DNA from: DAIRUS01 sp036803205
GTDB lineage: Bacteria > Patescibacteriota > Minisyncoccia > Minisyncoccales > GBS-2
Length of the DNA: 64,000 bases
Direction of reading: 5' to 3'
NCBI GenBank assembly: GCA_036803205.1
Contig: DAIRUS010000001.1
Location: 39,573-103,572 of the forward strand
Part shown: positions 17,472-26,825 of the stretch, in pieces
How positions within the stretch are numbered: the first letter of the stretch is position 1
Layout of the letters: every line of letters starts with the position of its first letter
The notes under the pieces: generated by a model
Told to the model about the DNA's origin: nothing
The model's input: only the letters and a program-made list of their open reading frames with translations
The model's database searches: none
Program-made: the position numbers and the translations under genes

Positions 17472-19395
17472 TTTCTTTAATTAAATCTCTAATTTTAGCT
17501 GCTCTTTCAAAGTCTAAATTGCGGGCTGCTTCTCTCATCTCTTTTTCTAATAATTTTTTATCTCTAATTATCCAAAATTCCGAAGTCACCGCTTTTTCTT
17601 TCTGAACAAATGGCCAGTCCCTAATTGGCTTAATAATCGGCTGAGGAGTAATTTTCTGTTTTTTATTATATTCCATCTGAATTTTCCGCCTTCTTTTCAC
17701 CTCCTTAATAGCCGCCTTCATTGATTTTGTGATTTTGTCAGCATACAAAATGACATGACCCTGAGGATGCCTAGCTGCCCGGCCCATCGTTTGAATTAAA
17801 GTTGTCTCTGACCTTAAAAATCCTTCTTTATCAGCATCTAAAATTGCCACCAAAGCCACTTCCGGCAAATCTAACCCTTCTCTTAATAGATTTATTCCAA
17901 CCAAAACATCATATTTTCCCTCTCTTAAATCCCTTAAAATTTGCGGCCTTTCTAAGGTTTTTACTTCTGAATGAAGCCACTGGGTTTTGATTTTGTTTTC
18001 GGCAAGATAATCAGAAATGGCTTCAGCTAATCTTTTGGTCAAAGTTAAAACTAAAATCCTTTGTTTTTCTTTAATTCTCTTTTTAATTTCCTCAATTAAA
18101 TCTTTGACCTGATTTTTAGTTGGTCTAATTTCAATTGAAGGCTCTAATAATCCCGTTGGCCTGATTAATTGTTCAACAATAAACTTCTTGCCAGCTTTTT
18201 TTCTTTCCTCTTCAGCCGGCGTTGCCGAGACATAAATTATTTGACAAGCTCTTTCTTCAAATTCTTTATAGGTTAGAGGCCGATTATCAATTGCTGAAGG
18301 TAGCCTAAAGCCATATTCAATTAAACTTTTTTTTCTTGCCCGGTCTTGATTAGCCATGGCCTGAAGCTGAGGAAGAGTTTGATGGGATTCATCAATAAAA
18401 ATTAAAAAGTCTTTTGGGAAATAATCAATTAAGGTAAAAGGTGCTTCAGCTGGTTTTCTGAATTCTAAATGCCTGGAATAATTTTCAATCCCATGACAAT
18501 AACCCGTCTCTTTTATCATTTCTAAATCATAATTGGTTCTTTGTTCTAATCTTTGAGCTTCCAAAAACTTTTTCTCTTTTCTTAATTTTTTTAATTGTTC
18601 TTCTAACTCTAATTTTATATTTTCTAAAGCGATATTTAATTTTTCCTGGGGGGTAACCCAAAAGTGGGCAGGATACAGCCGGTATTTAGTATTCAGTGTT
18701 TTGTATTTAGGCGTCAAAGAAGGCTGGGCAATCGAAATCTTGTTAATTTCGTCACCAAAAAATTCAACTCTCAAGATTTTCCCTCCAGTAACCAAATAAA
18801 TATCAATGATATCTCCTCTGACTCGAAAAGTGCCTGGCTTAAAATTAACATCGTTTCTTTGATATTGCAGGGAGGTAAGGTAAGAAATCAACTCCTTTCT
18901 TTTAATTTTTTTGCCCGATTTAATTTCCAAAGATACTTTCTGATAGTCTTGAGGAGAGCCAATGTTATAAATACAAGAAACCGAAGCAACAATAATAATA
19001 TCTTTCCTAGTTAATAAATCTTGGACAGCCGCATGTCTTAATCTATCAATTTCTTCATTAATTTTGGCGTCTTTCTCAATATAAGTGTCGGTTTGGGGAA
19101 TATAGGCTTCTGGCTGATAATAGTCATAGTAGCTTACAAAAAAATGAACAGCATTATTGGGAAAAAATTCTTTAAATTCTTGATAAAGTTGAGCGCAGAG
19201 TGTTTTATTGGGAGAGATAACGAGGGTTGGTTTTTGAATATTTTTAATTACCCATCCCATCGTAACCGTTTTTCCGCTGCCGGTTACACCCAAAAGAATC
19301 TGTCTTTTTACTCCTGATTTCAAATTCTTAACAAGCATCTTAATCGCTTGAGATTGGTCGCCTCTCGGTTTTAACAAATATTTCTCATCGAACAT
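17452..19395 (-). CDS. uvrB: Excinuclease ABC subunit B
   Basis: A 647-residue nucleotide-excision repair helicase. Motifs in order: Walker A GVTGSGKT (about 36-43), the beta-hairpin region with YYDYYQPEAYIP (about 89-100), DEAD-type box as IDESHQTLPQL (about 332-342), helicase motif with INLLREGLDLPEV, motif VI QTMGRAARH, and a C-terminal UvrC-interacting UVR segment (EKEMREAARNLDFERAAKIRDLI). Length is normal. uvrA and uvrC are not in the window. Confidence 0.98.
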   Translation of the reverse strand: MFDEKYLLKPRGDQSQAIKMLVKNLKSGVKRQILLGVTGSGKTVTMGWVIKNIQKPTLVISPNKTLCAQLYQEFKEFFPNNAVHFFVSYYDYYQPEAYIPQTDTYIEKDAKINEEIDRLRHAAVQDLLTRKDIIIVASVSCIYNIGSPQDYQKVSLEIKSGKKIKRKELISYLTSLQYQRNDVNFKPGTFRVRGDIIDIYLVTGGKILRVEFFGDEINKISIAQPSLTPKYKTLNTKYRLYPAHFWVTPQEKLNIALENIKLELEEQLKKLRKEKKFLEAQRLEQRTNYDLEMIKETGYCHGIENYSRHLEFRKPAEAPFTLIDYFPKDFLIFIDESHQTLPQLQAMANQDRARKKSLIEYGFRLPSAIDNRPLTYKEFEERACQIIYVSATPAEEERKKAGKKFIVEQLIRPTGLLEPSIEIRPTKNQVKDLIEEIKKRIKEKQRILVLTLTKRLAEAISDYLAENKIKTQWLHSEVKTLERPQILRDLREGKYDVLVGINLLREGLDLPEVALVAILDADKEGFLRSETTLIQTMGRAARHPQGHVILYADKITKSMKAAIKEVKRRRKIQMEYNKKQKITPQPIIKPIRDWPFVQKEKAVTSEFWIIRDKKLLEKEMREAARNLDFERAAKIRDLIKEIKNSLT

Positions 19396-19868
19396 ATTTT
19401 ATTTTATGTTATAATTAAGTATAACAACAAAATAAATCTTTACGAAAACTATCTTTTGAGATCAACATTTTTAGAGGTAATATTTAAAGAATGGTGACTA
19501 CGCTATGAACCTGTGAAACGACTTTGCTAACAATATAATAATCGTAATATCAATGTTATTTGGAGCTATATATATCTGACTGCTACCTATTTTTTAATCA
19601 GTAGAAAAAGAAAAATTTTATCTTCCGAAAAGTTTCTTTTTTTCTTTTTTGGTTTTGTGTTTTTTAAGTTCTTTATTATACGGAATTAATTCATTTCTGG
19701 ATATCATCTGGGGTCGTGTTTCTAATATAAATTACTTGATATTTTCTTTTGTCTATATTATTTATTTTCTTCAACTTATTTCCAACTTTTTATATTTTTA
19801 AGATCTAATTTAAAAAAAACAGTTAAATGAATATAAACTCAACAATAATATAAAAAGTTAAAAAAATT
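19396..19868. other. 473-base gap without an intact gene
   Basis: Between uvrB and the M28 peptidase gene, both transcribed away from it. It is AT-rich and has no open frame of gene length. A short inverted repeat GTTATA...TATAAC lies just upstream of uvrB. The only coding-like trace is the minus-strand fragment at 19618-19707. Confidence 0.6.
19618..19707 (-). pseudogene. Possible relic of a DUF559-type endonuclease N-terminus
   Basis: A 29-codon minus-strand frame reads MISRNELIPYNKELKKHKTK and then lysine-rich residues. The IPYNKELKK core resembles the start of DUF559 (very-short-patch-repair-like) endonucleases, but nothing of the catalytic domain follows. Very short, so this could be chance. 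Confidence 0.25.
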
Positions 19869-21104
19869 ATGGAAAAAATGCCGAGATTTTTTTTAGAAAA
19901 ATTAATGTCTCTTCCCCACAGAGGAAATGCAACCCCTGAAATTGAAAAGGCGGCAGAAATTATTTTAGAAGAATACAAAAAACATAATGTTAAGGGAGAA
20001 ATTTACGAATTCAAAAGTGCCGAGCAAAGCCATTATTTAATGAGTTTCATTACCACTCTTTTTATTATTGCTCTTATATTAAAACTTTTTAATAATTTTA
20101 TTTTATCGCTTATTTTTTATTTTTTAGGTTGGGTTTTTTATCTTAATTGGCTTCCAATTTGGCAACGCTTTTCTCTTTTATTTCGTTCTTTTTCGGCAAA
20201 AGGGATTTTTGCTGAAGTTCCTTCTAGAGAAAAAGGAAAACATACTCTTGTTGTTAGTGCTCATTATGACACCCCACATGCAACACTTGGATTAAACATT
20301 TTACGAGCGATTAATAAAACAAATTTTGGACGAAAACTTTTTTCGCAAAATGAAAATCTCCTTTTTTTCCTTAGGGGCCCTCTTTTTCTTTTTAATATTG
20401 CTATTATATTTTTAGGAATCATTATTTTTCTTTCTCTAAAATGGTTTTTACTTCTTTTTTTTATCCCCCTTATTTTATTTTTATTAGCCCTTTTTTTGCA
20501 TTTACATATGGCTTTTTCCTCACCGGTTCCGGGAGCCTTTGATAATGGTTCCGGGACGGCCGTTGTTATGGCTTTGGCAGTTTACTTTGCTCAAAATCCT
20601 TTAAAAAATATTCGTTTAATATTTTTAACCAATCCATGCGAAGAAGGATACATTGATGGTTTTAAAGAATTTTTTAAAAAGGCAAAAATAAATAAAGAAA
20701 ACACCTATTTTATAGTTCTAGACGGTGTGGGTGCAAAAAACTTAAAGATAGTTTATAAAGAGTTATCTCAGGCAATAGGAAAAACTGTTCGTTGTGACCC
20801 AATATTAAAACCATTGATTGCTGAATTAATTGCCAGCGAAGAAAAATTTAATCAAATAAAAGAATTTTTTCTTCCGGTTCAATCTGATGCTACCAATATT
20901 TTAAAAAGAGGGGGAAAGACAGCTTTTATTTTAACTTCTATTAACGATGATGGCTTTGTTGATTTTTACCATCAACCAGAAGATACTATTGATAAAATTA
21001 ATTTTAATACTCTTAATTTATCTTATCAGTTTATGATTAAACTCCTTCAAAGGGTAAATGATTTTTTAAACTCAAAAAGCGAAAATGAAAAAAATAATTC
21101 CTAA
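19869..21104 (+). CDS. Membrane M28-family metallopeptidase
   Basis: A 411-residue protein. After about 55 soluble residues, two hydrophobic segments (about 57-95) precede the first metal-binding motif SAHYDTP (about 134-140). A further pair of membrane helices (about 165-218) is inserted before the second motif GAFDNGSGTAV. The later NPCEEGYIDG supplies the catalytic and metal glutamates, and FYHQPEDT a late histidine. These are the M28 zinc-aminopeptidase ligands in order. The membrane insertions are unusual. It overlaps the MurE-like gene by 20 bases, which hints at wall-peptide processing, though that is inference. Confidence 0.8.
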   Translation: MEKMPRFFLEKLMSLPHRGNATPEIEKAAEIILEEYKKHNVKGEIYEFKSAEQSHYLMSFITTLFIIALILKLFNNFILSLIFYFLGWVFYLNWLPIWQRFSLLFRSFSAKGIFAEVPSREKGKHTLVVSAHYDTPHATLGLNILRAINKTNFGRKLFSQNENLLFFLRGPLFLFNIAIIFLGIIIFLSLKWFLLLFFIPLILFLLALFLHLHMAFSSPVPGAFDNGSGTAVVMALAVYFAQNPLKNIRLIFLTNPCEEGYIDGFKEFFKKAKINKENTYFIVLDGVGAKNLKIVYKELSQAIGKTVRCDPILKPLIAELIASEEKFNQIKEFFLPVQSDATNILKRGGKTAFILTSINDDGFVDFYHQPEDTIDKINFNTLNLSYQFMIKLLQRVNDFLNSKSENEKNNS

Positions 21105-22290
21105 TTTTTTCTTAAGTTTTTATCATTTTTCCTTAGCCTTTTTGGGAACTCTTTTTTATGGACTTCCCTCGAAAAAAATAAAGGTGATTGGAATTACTGG
21201 TACTAACGGCAAAACTACGGTTTCTGAAATGGTAAACCAAATTTTTGAAAAAGCCGGTTTTAAAGTTGCTTTATCAAATTCTATTCGCTTTAAAATTGAC
21301 AAAAGCGAATCTTTAAACAAACTAAGAATGACAATGCCTGGTAGAGCTTTTTTACAAAAATTTTTGAGGAGGGCAATAAAAGAAAATTGTCAATACGCAA
21401 TCTTAGAAGTTACCTCAGAGGGAATTAAACAATATCGGCATAAATTTATTAATTTTGAAATAGCTGTTTTTACCAATTTAAGCCCAGAACACATTGAAGC
21501 TCACGGTTCTTACGAAAAATATAGAGAAGCCAAAGGAAAACTTTTTCAAGAAACAAAAAACATTCATATTATAAACACCGACGATAAAGAAGCCAATTTT
21601 TTCCTTAAATTTCCAGCTAAAAGAAAAATTACTTTTGGCTTAGAACAAGGAGAAATCAATAATCGAGAGCTAAATTTAAAATTGAAAATCCCCGGTCAGT
21701 TTAATATTTATAATGCTTTGGCGGCAATTTCTATTGCTTACTCTCAGGGAGTAGATAAAAATTTTGCCAAAGAGGTAGTCGAAAATTTTGAAGGGGCACC
21801 CGGAAGGATGGAATTAGTTATTGCAAAACCCTTTAAGGTTTTTGTTGATTATGCTTTTACACCGGCGGCTTTAGAAAAAGTTTATCAAACTCTTATTAAA
21901 CTAAATAATGAAACTCACAAATCTCCCTCTAATTTAATTTGCGTTTTGGGTTCTTGTGGAGGGGGAAGAGATAGGTGGAAAAGGCCGGTTTTAGGGGCTT
22001 TGGCAAAAAATTATTGTCAAGAAGTAATTATTACTAACGAAGATCCTTATAATGAAGACCCAATGGAAATTATAAATCAAGTTGCTAAAGGAGTAGGCGA
22101 AAAAGCAAAAAAAATATTAGACCGCAGGGAAGCGATTAGAGAAGCCTTAAAAATAGCAAAAGAAAATGATATTGTAATTATTACCGGTAAAGGTTGCGAG
22201 CCCTCAATTTGTATTAAAGGCAAAAAAATTCCTTGGGATGACAGAGATGTGGTAAGAGAAGAATTCAACCGATTATTTAATCAACAATAA
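21085..22290 (+). CDS. MurE-like Mur ligase (UDP-MurNAc-tripeptide synthetase type), short form
   Basis: A 401-residue ATP-dependent amide ligase. The P-loop GITGTNGKTT is at residues 36-45, so the usual N-terminal UDP-binding domain of MurE is absent. Central and C-terminal motifs follow MurE: TNLSPEHIEAHGSYEKY, GPAPGRME-like FEGAPGRMELV, VDYAFTPAALEKV, LGSCGGGRDRWKRP, and TNEDPYNEDP where MurE enzymes carry the amino-acid selecting motif. The DPYN variant is neither the classic DNPR (diaminopimelate) nor a clear lysine type. No other mur gene is nearby. It may modify muropeptide or another acid in a pathway with the overlapping peptidase. Confidence 0.8.
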   Translation: MKKIIPNFFLSFYHFSLAFLGTLFYGLPSKKIKVIGITGTNGKTTVSEMVNQIFEKAGFKVALSNSIRFKIDKSESLNKLRMTMPGRAFLQKFLRRAIKENCQYAILEVTSEGIKQYRHKFINFEIAVFTNLSPEHIEAHGSYEKYREAKGKLFQETKNIHIINTDDKEANFFLKFPAKRKITFGLEQGEINNRELNLKLKIPGQFNIYNALAAISIAYSQGVDKNFAKEVVENFEGAPGRMELVIAKPFKVFVDYAFTPAALEKVYQTLIKLNNETHKSPSNLICVLGSCGGGRDRWKRPVLGALAKNYCQEVIITNEDPYNEDPMEIINQVAKGVGEKAKKILDRREAIREALKIAKENDIVIITGKGCEPSICIKGKKIPWDDRDVVREEFNRLFNQQ

Positions 22291-22291
22291 C

Positions 22292-22331
22292 CTCCTGTAA
22301 TATCATTGCCATGGCTTTCTTATTACAGGAG
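22292..22331 (+). promoter_or_regulatory. Perfect 11-bp stem-loop upstream of archease
   Basis: Arms CTCCTGTAATA (22292-22302) and TATTACAGGAG (22321-22331) enclose an 18-base loop containing the palindrome GCCATGGC. No T-tract follows, so it is not a typical terminator. It lies 17 bases before the archease start and may be an RNA regulatory or processing element. Confidence 0.6.
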
Positions 22332-22348
22332 ATTAGAGGAATTAAGAT

Positions 22349-22780
22349 ATGGAGAAATATGAAATTTTAGAACATAGGGCAGATCTAAAAATCAGGATTT
22401 TTGGTAAAACCAAAAAAGAATTATTTCAGAATGCCCTTTTAGGAATGAGTGAAAGTATGAAGGCCGAAATTGAAAGCCCGGCAGAAAAAGTAAAAAGAAA
22501 AGTTAGAATAGAATCGTTTGATTTGCCTTCTTTATTGGTTGATTTTTTAAGCGAGATTCTTTATTTGAGTCAGGTTAATAAAGAGGTCTATTTTGAGGTG
22601 AAGTTTAAAAAATTTTTTGTTCCGTTAACAAGCTCAAGACAGGCTGAAATAGAGTGTGAACTAATCGGTCAAAAAGTAGAGAGATTCGGCAAAGACATAA
22701 AGGCGGTGACTTATCACGATTTGGACATTCGTCAGAGAAAAAATAAAACCTGGCAGGCAACAGTGCTTTTTGATATATAA
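22349..22780 (+). CDS. Archease, RtcB cofactor
   Basis: A 143-residue protein that activates RtcB RNA ligase by promoting its guanylylation. The family pattern is seen in YEILEHRADLKIRIFGKTKKELFQNALLGM, LLVDFLSEILYLSQV and the C-terminal KAVTYHDLDI...W-A-VLFDI, including the acidic metal-site residues. It is 130 bases upstream of rtcB on the same strand, which supports the assignment. Confidence 0.93.
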   Translation: MEKYEILEHRADLKIRIFGKTKKELFQNALLGMSESMKAEIESPAEKVKRKVRIESFDLPSLLVDFLSEILYLSQVNKEVYFEVKFKKFFVPLTSSRQAEIECELIGQKVERFGKDIKAVTYHDLDIRQRKNKTWQATVLFDI

Positions 22781-22909
22781 GTTGGTTTTTAGGTTTAATT
22801 TTTTCAATCTCTATTGATTTGACTTTCCCACAGGAATACCACAAGATTTTTTAATTGGGCTAGATAAGAAAGCCTTTTCTTTTTAGAAAACTTAAGCTAA
22901 AATGGGAAT

Positions 22910-24358
22910 ATGATTTCAAAAAAAGATTTTAGAAAAATTTCAGAGTTTCTTTGGGAAATTCCAAAAACTTTTAGGGCAAATATGCGAGTTCCGGCAAGAA
23001 TTTATGTTTCTGAAAAGATGTTAGAAGAAGTATTTCGAGATCAATCGATTCCTCAATTAATCAATGGCACCACCCTTCCGGGAATAGTAAAATATGGCAT
23101 TGCCATGCCTGACTGCCATGAAGGATATAGTGTGCCTATCGGATTTGTTGGGGCATTAAGAGTTTCTGACGGAATTATTTCTCCTGGAGCAGCAGGGTTT
23201 GATTTGAATTGTGGAATGAAACTTTTAAAATCGGAATTATCAGAAAAAGATATAAAGCCATATTTAGAGAAGCTGGCAACAGAAATTCAGAAAGAAGTAC
23301 CTTCGGGACTTGGCCGAGGAGGACAAATAAAACTTTCTTTTGAGGAGATTAATAAAATTTTAGAGGGCGGAGCTCAAAAGATGGTCCAACAAGGTTTTGG
23401 CGAGAAAGAAGATATAGAAAATTGTGAATCTCATGGAAGATTAAACTGGGCCGACGCCTCAACTGTTTCTTCGCGAGCTAAAAATCGAGGAAGGGACCAG
23501 TTGGGAACCTTGGGAAGCGGAAATCATTTCCTCGAAATTCAAAAGGTGGCTGAGGTTTTTGATGAGAAAACAGCCGAAGCTTTTGGATTGTTTAAAGACC
23601 AAATTGTAACGATGATTCATACCGGTTCGCGCGGGCTCGGACATCAGGTTTGTACTGATTATTTAAGGGAATTTATTCCGGTAATGGAAAAAAAGTATAA
23701 AATCAATGTTCCTGATAGAGAATTTGCCTGTGTACCATTCAATTCGCCAGAGGGTCGAAGGTATTTTTCAGCTATGGCCTCGGCCGCCAATTATGCCTGG
23801 GCTAATCGCCAAATGATCGCCCACTTTATTAGAAAAGCCTGGAAGTCAGTTTTGGGTGAGAAAGACAGTTATTTGGTGGCTCTTTATGATGTTGCTCACA
23901 ATATTATTAAAAAGGAAAAATATATTATTGATGGTAAAGAAATTGAAGTGATTGTTCATCGTAAAGGATCCACCCGGGCTTTTCCTCCGGGCCACCCGGA
24001 AATCCCTGAAAGATATCGAAATGTCGGTCAACCAGTTTTAATTCCCGGCTCAATGGGAACTGCCTCTTACGTTCTAGTTGGAACCAGAGAAGGAGAGGAA
24101 GCTTTTTTCTCGACTTGTCATGGCGGAGGTCGGACAATGTCTCGACACGAAGCCATGAGACGAGTTTCTGGAAAAGAAGTAGTAAAAAGTTTAGAATCAA
24201 AAGGAATTATTGTTAAGTGCCGGTCTTTGAGGGGTATTGCCGAAGAGGCGCCCCTAGCATATAAAAACATTGATGAGGTAGTAGAGATAGTCCATAATGC
24301 TGGTCTATCAAAAAAAGTAGCAAAATTGATGCCATTGGCAGTAATTAAGGGAGAATAA
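22910..24358 (+). CDS. rtcB: tRNA-splicing/RNA-repair ligase RtcB
   Basis: A 482-residue GTP-dependent ligase that joins 2',3'-cyclic phosphate (or 3'-phosphate) and 5'-OH RNA ends. Conserved sites: metal-binding Cys in FDLNCGMKLL, LGSGNHFLEIQ, IHTGSRGLGHQ, the histidine of DVAHNI, the VHRKGSTRAFPPGHPEIP loop, and the guanylylated histidine region CHGGGRTMSR. Full family length. With archease here and RtcA at 48845-49864, the genome carries both healing and sealing functions. Confidence 0.97.
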   Translation: MISKKDFRKISEFLWEIPKTFRANMRVPARIYVSEKMLEEVFRDQSIPQLINGTTLPGIVKYGIAMPDCHEGYSVPIGFVGALRVSDGIISPGAAGFDLNCGMKLLKSELSEKDIKPYLEKLATEIQKEVPSGLGRGGQIKLSFEEINKILEGGAQKMVQQGFGEKEDIENCESHGRLNWADASTVSSRAKNRGRDQLGTLGSGNHFLEIQKVAEVFDEKTAEAFGLFKDQIVTMIHTGSRGLGHQVCTDYLREFIPVMEKKYKINVPDREFACVPFNSPEGRRYFSAMASAANYAWANRQMIAHFIRKAWKSVLGEKDSYLVALYDVAHNIIKKEKYIIDGKEIEVIVHRKGSTRAFPPGHPEIPERYRNVGQPVLIPGSMGTASYVLVGTREGEEAFFSTCHGGGRTMSRHEAMRRVSGKEVVKSLESKGIIVKCRSLRGIAEEAPLAYKNIDEVVEIVHNAGLSKKVAKLMPLAVIKGE

Positions 24359-24441
24359 ATGGACTAAAAATTAAGGTCCAAAATGGAAAATTATAGTTTA
24401 AAATTTAAAAACTTTGAAAACCTAACAACCCCTTTTTTTCT

Positions 24442-24624
24442 ATGGAAAGACATCGTTTGCCAAGGTCAATCAGAAAGTTTATTCGAGAGGAAAAGGCGAG
24501 AATTCGGCGAGAAGTTTTAGATTTGCAACAACAAGAAAAATTAATCACTCAGCTTTATCAAAAATTTTTCAATCAATATGCGAATAAGAGAAATATTCAA
24601 TCTGGCGATTCAAAAGGGGATTGA
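24442..24624 (+). CDS. Small basic helical protein
   Basis: A 60-residue, Arg/Lys-rich, probably helical protein (MERHRLPRSIRKFIREEKAR). Not recognised. It overlaps the NIF3 gene start by 47 bases in another frame, so it could be a translationally coupled leader gene or a chance frame. Composition fits a nucleic-acid-binding peptide. Confidence 0.4.
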   Translation: MERHRLPRSIRKFIREEKARIRREVLDLQQQEKLITQLYQKFFNQYANKRNIQSGDSKGD

Positions 24625-25525
24625 GGCCGATTTTCGGGGGAAAAAGACCATTGAAGAGATTTTGGTCAGAAAAAGAGAAAAATATCAAAAACTTTCTGAA
24701 AAAGAAAAAGATTATTTTGACAAAGAGGCATTAAAAAATCCCTATTTAGATTCAAGGATTTTAAACATCGCTCAAGAGAAAGAAGTTAAAAAAGTTTTGG
24801 TTGGCATTGATATTGAACCAGCCGAAATTTTAATGGCAAAAGAAATTGGCGGAATTGATTTAGTTATTTCTCATCACCCCTTAGGAAAAGGTTTAGCTAA
24901 TTTACATGAAGTAATGGAGCTGCAGTGCGATATTTTGAATTTATATGGCCTGCCAATTAATGTAGCGGAAAAATTGATGAAAGAAAAAATTTCTGAAGTG
25001 GCAAGAGGAATAAACAGAGTGAACCATCAGAGAACAGTTGATGCGGCAAAAATTTTAGGATTAAATTTAATGTGTCTCCACACTGTCACCGACAATTTAG
25101 CCGCCAAATTTTTAAAAGCAAAAGTAGAGAAGGAAAATAGTTTAATGAGATTAGAAGATTTATTGGATCTTTTGAAAGAAATCCCGGAATACAAAGAAGC
25201 GGCAAAAATTGGAGCTGGCCCAAAAATTTTCGTTGGCGACAAAGAAGCAAGATGTGGCAAAATTGCGGTTACTGAAATTACTGGTGGAACCGAGGGCTCA
25301 CCAAAGATTTATGAAAAAATGGCCATTGCTGGAATTGGAACCGTCATTGGAATGCATATGGAAGAAGAGCATAAAAAAGAAGCCGAAATAGCTAACATTA
25401 ACGTTGTCATTGCTGGTCACATGAGTTCGGATTCTTTGGGAATGAATCTTTTTTTGGATGAATTAGAAAAGAGGGGAATTGAAATTATACCCTGCTCGGG
25501 ATTAATTAGAGTCCAACGGTTTTGA
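24578..25525 (+). CDS. NIF3-family (Nif3-like dinuclear metal centre) protein
   Basis: A 315-residue protein of the NGG1p-interacting factor 3 family. The metal-site motif ISHHPLGKG is at about residues 104-112, and a second histidine region MHMEEEHKKEAE plus VIAGHMSSDSLGMN lies near the C-terminus, as in the family. Biochemical role is unsettled; some relatives act as GTP cyclohydrolase-like or metal-dependent hydrolases. The N-terminal 60 residues are an extra helical part. Confidence 0.8.
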   Translation: MRIREIFNLAIQKGIEADFRGKKTIEEILVRKREKYQKLSEKEKDYFDKEALKNPYLDSRILNIAQEKEVKKVLVGIDIEPAEILMAKEIGGIDLVISHHPLGKGLANLHEVMELQCDILNLYGLPINVAEKLMKEKISEVARGINRVNHQRTVDAAKILGLNLMCLHTVTDNLAAKFLKAKVEKENSLMRLEDLLDLLKEIPEYKEAAKIGAGPKIFVGDKEARCGKIAVTEITGGTEGSPKIYEKMAIAGIGTVIGMHMEEEHKKEAEIANINVVIAGHMSSDSLGMNLFLDELEKRGIEIIPCSGLIRVQRF

Positions 25526-25575
25526 TTTTCCTTAATTTTTCTGGCAAAGCAATAAATTGAGATTTTTACAAAATT

Positions 25576-25600
25576 AATTGGCCCAAAAGCCAGTTTTTTG
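25576..25600 (+). terminator. Weak intrinsic terminator after the NIF3 gene
   Basis: A short TGGC...GCCA stem (4-5 bp) is followed by six T residues about 60 bases after the NIF3 stop. The stem is short, so termination efficiency is doubtful. Confidence 0.35.
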
Positions 25601-25613
25601 ATAAAATTAAAGT

Positions 25614-26756
25614 ATGCGCACAGGGATTGCCACGATTCCGTTAGATTATGGCCGTTGTCCGCGATGGCTTTTTGAGAGAATGAAGAGATTGAGTCGAAGT
25701 ATTGTCATAGCTATTGTTGAAGAATTTGGGGTTGAAGAATTTTTAAAGCGTCTTTCCGATCCCATATGGTTTCAGAGTTTTGGATGCGTCCTTGGTTTTG
25801 ACTGGAATAGCAGCGGTCTGGGGGTTACTACCCTAGGTGCCCTAAAAGTGGGGCTTTTTGATCTCCAAGACCGGTTGGGAATTTATGTTTGCGGTGGCAA
25901 AAGAGAATCGAGAAAGACGCCGGAAGAGATTATTGCTTACGGAATATCGCGGGGTTTTGATTTTGCCAACAATTTAGTTTATGCCTCAAAAATGGCAGCG
26001 AAGGTTGATTCAGCTTTAATTCAGGATAATTATTCTCTTTATCATCATAATTTTATTTTTACCAAAGATGGCAAGTGGATTGTAATTCAGCAGGGAATGA
26101 ATTTGGAGAACCAAACTGCCCGACGTTACCATTGGCTTTCTTCAAGTTTAAGGAGTTTTACTGAAGAACCTCACTCTGGGATTATTTCTGGCTCAAAATT
26201 AAGATTAAAACCTTTAAATTTGGTTGCCAAAGAAAGCAAGGAAAATAAAGAAATTTCGACCGAATTAGTTAGAGAGGAGCCAAAAACATTTTTACGCGAT
26301 ATTAAATTAATTTCAGAAAAATCAAATACCTTAATTAAACAAAGAAGATTTGAAAATTTTGCCGAAATAGAATTAAAAAATGTTGAATTTCGTCACCATC
26401 CAGTTGAAAAAGAGAAATTTGATTTAAGAAGATTAGAAAAAACCATTTTTGTTGCCCACGGAGAAAAACCAGAAAACTTTGAGAAGCTTTTATCTTTAAA
26501 AGGAGTAGGACCAAAAACCATTCGAGCCCTTTCTTTAGTTAGCGAATTAATCTATGGTGCTCCACCATCTTATGAGGACCCAGCTCGTTATTCTTTCGCC
26601 GTGGGTGGGAAAGACCATACGCCAATGCCAATTCAACGAGATGTTTATGACCAACTATTATCTATAATGGAAAAAGGAATTAAAAAAGCAAAAATTTTTC
26701 ACCGAGAAAAAATAGAAGCCCAAAGGAGATTATATGGTTTGGTTAAAAATAACTAA
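25614..26756 (+). CDS. DUF763 family protein
   Basis: A 380-residue protein matching DUF763: N-terminus MRTGIATIPLDYGRCPRWLF, WFQSFGCVLGFDWNSSGLG, and a central YSLYHHNFIFTKDGKWIVIQQGMN, with LLSLKGVGPKTIRALSLVSELIYG towards the C-terminus. The last stretch is a helix-hairpin-helix-like GVGPKT motif, suggesting DNA binding. The family is found mainly in archaea and thermophiles and has no proven function. The start is the ATG at 25614. Confidence 0.88.
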   Translation: MRTGIATIPLDYGRCPRWLFERMKRLSRSIVIAIVEEFGVEEFLKRLSDPIWFQSFGCVLGFDWNSSGLGVTTLGALKVGLFDLQDRLGIYVCGGKRESRKTPEEIIAYGISRGFDFANNLVYASKMAAKVDSALIQDNYSLYHHNFIFTKDGKWIVIQQGMNLENQTARRYHWLSSSLRSFTEEPHSGIISGSKLRLKPLNLVAKESKENKEISTELVREEPKTFLRDIKLISEKSNTLIKQRRFENFAEIELKNVEFRHHPVEKEKFDLRRLEKTIFVAHGEKPENFEKLLSLKGVGPKTIRALSLVSELIYGAPPSYEDPARYSFAVGGKDHTPMPIQRDVYDQLLSIMEKGIKKAKIFHREKIEAQRRLYGLVKNN

Positions 26757-26825
26757 TTAAAAGGTTGCAAAAATTGTTCCATTGAGTGAAAAGCCAGAAA
26801 AAATATTTTAAAGACAGAAAAAAAT

